A stretch of DNA of 12,777 nucleotides from Allomyces macrogynus ATCC 38327 (Eukaryota > Blastocladiomycota > Blastocladiomycetes > Blastocladiales > Blastocladiaceae), in contig GG745361.1 of assembly GCA_000151295.1 (NCBI GenBank), forward strand, positions 164,512 to 177,288, given 5' to 3'. Positions 8,312 through 12,777 of the stretch are shown here, piece by piece. Each line of letters starts with the position of its first letter. The first letter of the stretch is position 1. The translations under genes were made by a program, and so were the position numbers. Under the pieces are notes generated by a model. It searched no databases and was not told the DNA's origin. It was given only the letters and a program-made list of their open reading frames with translations.

Positions 8312-9880
8312 ATGTCAACCAATGCTCCAACCACCATGATCAGCGAATCTCGACTGGCCGACCTGCGTGCACGACTCATCACCGCCATCCAATCTGGCGG
8401 CCAAGTCAACGCCATTATTCTCAGCGGTGGTCTCGACACGAGCATCCTCGCCGGTCCGTGCCGCGACCGACCACCTCTCCAGCCGACCAAGACGCTGACC
8501 AGCCGTTCGCAGAGGTGGGCAAGGACCTGGTCGGGCTCAAGTACGCCGTGACCGTACTCACGTCACCCGACGCGACCGATGCGCCGTACGCGACAGCAAT
8601 TGCCAAGAAGCTCGGGCTCGAGCATATTGTGATTCGTTATGATTCGCCGCTCGAGTTGATTGGCGAGAAGGAGGTGTTGGATTTTGCAGTCGAGACGCTG
8701 TGCACGTTTGACCCGATGGAGTAAGTTGTTGCGCATGTAGTGAAGTCGTGGAGAGGGGCGCGACGTGGGGCGGTGGGTATACTGCGCAACTCGACGGTGA
8801 TTTCGCGCGCGTGCTCGAGTGCAAGAAGAGCGCGGGATCAGGTCGGTCATGACGGGGTACGCGGCACCAACTGTCTTTGCGGACACCTTCTACTGTTCCT
8901 CACCAAATTCCTCCACCGCGACTCTTCCTGCACCACGATTTAGCGACGGCGCCGACGAGATCTTTGCCGGGTACGCTCAGTCCTCTCGTCCTGCGCACCC
9001 ATCCGAAACTGACTCTTCCCTTCGCCCCGTCCACCAGGTACAGCTTTGTCCGCTCCAAGTCGAACGACGACCTCAAGGCCTACATCCGGCACCTCACGAC
9101 GATTTGGCGGTTTTCCGCGGGCCCGCTCGCAGCCAAACTCAACATCCGCGTCGTGCAGCCCTACATGGACGCGCAAGTCGTCGGCTTTGCGCTCTCGTGC
9201 GACCGGGTACGCGCACTGCGCGCGCACATGTGTTCGATTCCGAGGCTGAACGAGGAGCGATCGCGCGGTGTAGCCCGACCTGATCAACATGCATGACGGT
9301 GCCGAGCACGGCAAGTACTGTTTGCGCATGGCGTTCCCGTGGGTGCATTCGGCGTGGCGAGGGAAAGATCCGAGTACGGTTGTGTTTTTGGTCGGTTGCC
9401 TATGCGCACATTCCGTTCACAACACACGCTCCTGTCCATAGTCGAAGTCGGCGCTGGGACGACGGTCCTCCCGAAACTCCTCGCCGCATCGACCCCTACC
9501 GCCGACCTCGAGCGCGGCATTCGCGACGCCAAGAACCAGTACGGGATTACGATCCGCGACGCCGAGCACCTGCTCTACTTCCAGTATGCCCACCTTGACC
9601 GCACCGCGTTCTCTCCACGTCCCTAAACTGACCATGAACCGCGTCCACCAGGCACTTTCGCGCCATTTTCCTCGACCGACCACATGCACCCGCGCCCGAG
9701 ACCACGACCGAGCTGACCGAGCTGACTGAAGCCGACGCGCGCACGCGCCGCGTCCTGCCGGTCCGCCACGGATCCGACCCGTGCCGCGAGTGCGCGTACC
9801 AGCTGCAGGCGCCTACGCAAATGTTTTGTGTCGTGTGCGGCGCGTGGCCTGCACGCGACGTGCCTGTCGCGAAGGCGTAG
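8312..9880 (+). CDS. PP-loop-2: asparagine-synthase-domain protein with C-terminal zinc ribbon, eight exons; exon 3 damaged
   Basis: Exons: 8312-8453, 8513-8720, about 8781-8856, 8944-8970, 9038-9206, 9274-9373, 9442-9583 and 9652-9880, about 363 residues. Visible motifs in order: ILSGGLDTSILAE (PP-loop ATP site), LTSPDATDAPYATAIAKKLG, FDPME / LRNSTVISRA, MTGDGADEIFAGYSFV, VVQPYMDAQVVGFALSCD, LRMAFPWVHSAWRGKDP, EVGAGTTVLPKLL, and a CREC...CVVC zinc ribbon ending GAWPARD. The family is described as adenine nucleotide alpha-hydrolase-like or asparagine-synthase-like. It has the ATP-using synthetase domain without the N-terminal glutaminase, so it should adenylate a substrate, but the substrate is not known to me. 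All phases agree except around exon 3: the intron before it (8721-8780) starts GTAAGT but would end in AT, and about four extra bases between 8805 and 8832 shift the frame. Either a recent lesion or a sequence error. Confidence 0.8.
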
Positions 9881-11077
9881 GAGAATGGCCCGTTGCTGTT
9901 CGTGTTTGTGATCATTCCGCGCATGTTTTGCATCCCGCTGCCGAGGTCATGTTGGTGTTTGTGATTTCCTCTCACCCAGCACGCTTCCGTTGGCGACCTT
10001 CTCCGCCATGATTGCGTTGTGCGGCCAAAGATAGCAAAAGACATTCGACGGTCCAGGGCTTGGTCAGTGTTAAAAAGCTCGATTTGGGTTTCTTCTCCAC
10101 ATTGTTGGATTCAGGAGAGTTGAAAGTCCGTTTTCACATCCATCCAAAGCCGCCCCCTCTCGTCCATCCATAGCATAGCAATAAAAAAAGGTAACCCCGC
10201 CCGCGAGCGCCCGAGTAAGCCTCGTCGAGGGACGTGCACGCCCTTTCCGGACGTGCGCGCAACTGCATGCCTGTGGCTCGGATCCGCGCCGAAGCGGACC
10301 GACTCGATGACGACGATGCCCGCGCCCAACCACCACCCCTTTTCATGAACGCCAGCACGTCCCCATCTCGCAAAAACGGTCGTCGGGAAACGCAACTAGA
10401 GGGTCGGTGAAAGGACGGCAGGTCGTGACGCCGCTACGCGCAGAGCTTGCCGAAGGAAATGATAGGGGGTCCGAGGACTTTCCCCCGAGCGCAGAGGGTG
10501 CGTTTCGTCGTCCCGAGGAGGGGCGGCGGAAAGCGCGACGCACAATGGCGTCCGTGTGGATGGCTCGGAGTGCAGTTCTGGGGCCGCGGGCGGGGTTGTG
10601 AAGAGAACAGGGAGAGGTGGTGAGGAGAGGGGATTTATGGAGTGCATTGTGGTCACGCTGGGACGTGTCAGACATGTCAAGTGGTTGCCAGGGCGTCCAC
10701 GTCATTTAGTTTTCGGATGGTCCTTGATGGTCCTTCCAATTTCACGCAGAGAGCGACCAGCCCGACCTGCAACGCTGTCGACGGTGAGTGCCCGACGGAC
10801 GTACGATTTGAGGGAGACTGACGCGTTGACGAGCACATGGGGCGACGTTGTCCACGCCGCCGTGGCGGAGCAAACGGAACGACGCTAGCACTCACCAACC
10901 AACAGCCAAGAGACAACGTTGGAAATGCATAGGTTCAAATGTATCGGTATGCCATCCTACACTCGCGCTCTCCTCCTTTCACTGCGCCTCGCCCGCGCCT
11001 CTCCGCTCACGATCGCGCCCAACGGCGCAACCCTTGTAAACCGTGCGCGGCACTTGCACCAAACGCATGACGCGCGT
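9881..11077. other. Convergent spacer between PP-loop-2 and aldolase; no gene recognised
   Basis: Both neighbours end into this 1.2 kb, so its edges should be 3' untranslated sequence. Open frames on both strands (for example 10343-10705 minus and 10556-10888 plus) give low-complexity, basic translations that I do not recognise, and the two strands contradict each other. A 10-base tandem, gatggtcctt twice, lies at about 10716-10735. I found no tRNA or other RNA gene by eye. Composition is mixed. Confidence 0.4.
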
Positions 11078-12596
11078 CTAGTACTTGTAGTTCGAGACGT
11101 AGAGCGACTCAGACGCGGCAGCACCCGACGCCGACCCCTGGTAGATACCGCGGGCGGCCTCCGAGTTGGCCTTAGCACGAACAAGGAGCGCGTCCTGCGC
11201 GGCCTTGACGTTCTCGGGCTTGCCGCCCCAGACCTTGAGCACGGTCGCCTGGAGGGCGCGACCGTACGAGAAGGTCAGGGCCCACGGGCGCGCGAGCGGG
11301 ACCTTGTTCATGGCGTTCAGGTGCAGCGTCGCGTTCTCCTCGGACTGACCGCCCGACAGGAACGTGACACCGGGCACGGCCGCGGGGACCGTGCGGCGCA
11401 GAACCGTGACAGTCGCGGCACCAACGTCCTCGGGCGTGTACTTGGTCGGGCAGTTGACGCCGGCCGTGACCATGTTGGGCTTGAGCAGCGTACCCTCGAG
11501 GTAGACGTGGTGGTCCGAGAGCTTCTTGTAGACGGCGGCAAGCACCTTCTCGGTCACGAAAATCGCGCGCTCCAGGTTGTGGTCGCCGTCCATGAGGATC
11601 TCGGGCTCGACAATCGGCACGAGGCGGTTCGCCTGGCAAATCGAGGCGTAGCGCGCCAGGACGTTCGCGTTCTCCTCGATCGCAACCGGCGACGGCTCGT
11701 TGGCGCCAATGCGCAGCACGCAGCGCCACTTGGCGAAGCGAGCACCGAGCGAGTAGTACTCGGCGCAGCGCTCGGCGAGACCGTCGAGACCCTGCGTCGT
11801 CGTCTCGTTGTCGGTGCCGTAGATCGGGACGGTACCCTTGTCGACCTTGATGCCGACAACGATGCCGCGCTTGGCCAGGACCTGCGCGAAGGGCGTGCCG
11901 TCGGCCGCCTTCTGGCGCAGCGTCTCGTCGAACAGAATCACGCCACCAATGTACTTCTCGAGCTCTGGTGCATGGAAGTGACGGGAAGGTGAGCGAGCAT
12001 GCACGGAACAAAAGCGGCTGAGGGACCGTGATCCGACGCGACGATCCCGACGGCGCCGTCGAGGACAACGCAAACGATTCGATCGGCTGCGGCGCGTCCC
12101 GGGCGCAAGGGGCCAAACGACCACCTCCACGCTCGGGGTCGAAGCCGGGTCCGCGTGGGACGGGCGCGCTGGTTTGGGTCGATGCACGTGACACGCGCGC
12201 GAGGCGCGACCACGCCACTCACACTCTCGAACGAACCCAACCCGAACCACACGCTCGACTGGTCGCGTCGGATCACGGCGCGTTCGAGAAGAAGTCAGCG
12301 GAGGACGTACCCGAGCCGGGCACCGTGAAGAGCAGGTCGCGGTAGGCGCGGCGGTTCTCCTCGACGTTGGCGACCTTGATCGCGTCAAAGCGCTTGCCGA
12401 TCGTGCCCGTCGACTCGTCGGCGGCGAGAATCCCTGCAAAGGAGCCCAGGAGCGCGTCAGTTGCGCGTCAAGGGTGCGCTGGAGCGCGGCGTCGAGCGCG
12501 CGTACCCTTGCCGTCGGCGACAATGGCCTTGGCGTTGGCGGCGAGCTCCTTGCGGATCTCCTCCGAGACGGTCGACGCGGTGTAGTTGTTGGGCAT
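11078..12596 (-). CDS. FBA: Fructose-bisphosphate aldolase, class I, three exons, intact
   Basis: Exons, in minus order: 12596-12506, 12433-12311 and 11964-11078. They join in frame to 366 residues, the usual class I length (about 363). The enzyme cleaves fructose 1,6-bisphosphate to dihydroxyacetone phosphate and glyceraldehyde 3-phosphate in cytosolic glycolysis, through a Schiff base on lysine. Exon 1 is [20 protein letters not shown]. Exon 2 carries [20 protein letters not shown]. Exon 3 carries [18 protein letters not shown], the substrate region [13 protein letters not shown], the Schiff-base lysine in [30 protein letters not shown] and the C-terminal SLYVSNYKY, ending in the tyrosine that class I enzymes need for full activity. 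Intron 1 is 72 bases; intron 2 (11965-12310) is 346, several times longer than the others here. No lesion is visible. A long open frame lies on the opposite strand but looks like a shadow. Confidence 0.97.
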
Positions 12597-12777
12597 GGCG
12601 GCGGGTCGAGACGTGGGGGCTGGGTCTGAGGAGAAGAAGAAGAGAAGCGCGCGGCGCGGGCGTGCGGCCGTATTTATTGCGTGGGCTGGCGATGGAATTT
12701 GGTTCAGCACGGTTCGAGTTGGTGTGGGCTGTGGAAAGTGGTTCGCGTGCCTCGCAGCCGCGCGCCTTGTAGGACGG
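12597..12777 (-). promoter_or_regulatory. FBA: Aldolase promoter and 5' leader
   Basis: Reading the minus strand towards the ATG at 12596, an AT-rich element AATAAATA lies at 12672-12679, about 76 bases before the ATG, in otherwise very GC-rich DNA. It is followed by a C/T-rich stretch (12629-12648) of the type often found at transcription starts of highly expressed fungal genes. A TATA-type promoter with a leader of about 40-50 bases would fit. This is inference from motif and spacing. Confidence 0.5.

Larger units (their letters stand above)
7225..9880. repeat. Duplicated divergent SWEET / PP-loop module, copy 2
   Basis: This is the fuller unit: a decayed SWEET-2, a promoter region and the whole eight-exon PP-loop-2. 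Copy 1 lacks everything after PP-loop exon 2, so either copy 1 was truncated when the channel fragment arrived or the duplication covered only this part. Confidence 0.8.

Noticed and set aside
9881..11077. Possible tRNA, CRISPR or transposon in the long spacer
   Set aside because: I found no cloverleaf, no regularly spaced repeats, no terminal inverted repeats and no transposase-like peptide by eye.
10919..11992. Long plus-strand open frame (357 codons) opposite the aldolase
   Set aside because: It mirrors aldolase exon 3 and part of intron 2 on the opposite strand. The translation is Arg/Val/Leu-rich and looks like a frame shadow of a GC-rich, codon-biased gene.

Overview
The window is nuclear DNA of a unicellular eukaryote. 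It is mostly GC-rich, and its genes are cut by short introns, mostly 59-93 bases. These have an unusual GTAC(G) 5' splice site and often a CTGAC branch point shortly before the AG. Gene content is a BK-like channel, SWEET transporters, an asparagine-synthase-domain PP-loop protein with a C-terminal zinc ribbon (a family I know from fungi) and a class I aldolase. This suggests an early-diverging zoosporic fungus (Blastocladiomycota or chytrid grade) or a related protist. The assignment is inference only.

Layout. (1) 1-870: upstream and 5' leader region of the channel gene. (2) 871-4525, plus strand: a four-exon BK/Slo-type channel with six membrane segments and two RCK domains, complete except that the selectivity filter cannot be read in any frame. 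(3) 4526-5184: spacer. (4) 5185-6683: a divergent gene pair, SWEET-1 (minus) and PP-loop-1 (plus), with about 210 bases between the two starts. (5) 6684-6756: a mutated 73-base copy of the channel gene's first exon, fused to the truncated end of PP-loop-1. (6) 7225-9880: a second divergent pair, SWEET-2 (minus, clearly a pseudogene) and PP-loop-2 (plus, eight exons, nearly intact). (7) 9881-11077: spacer without a recognisable gene. (8) 11078-12596, minus: an intact three-exon class I fructose-bisphosphate aldolase, followed by its promoter to the window end.

The most interesting feature is the duplicated SWEET / PP-loop module and how it has decayed. Each pair kept the same head-to-head layout, intron positions and a shared promoter motif, yet all four genes carry lesions: SWEET-2 and PP-loop-1 are dead, SWEET-1 has one frameshift, and PP-loop-2 has a damaged exon 3. 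Decay in PP-loop-1 and in the channel-gene fragment is almost purely CpG to TpG/CpA, as expected from deamination of methylated cytosine or a RIP-like process acting on repeats. The intact aldolase and most of the channel gene remain CpG-rich.
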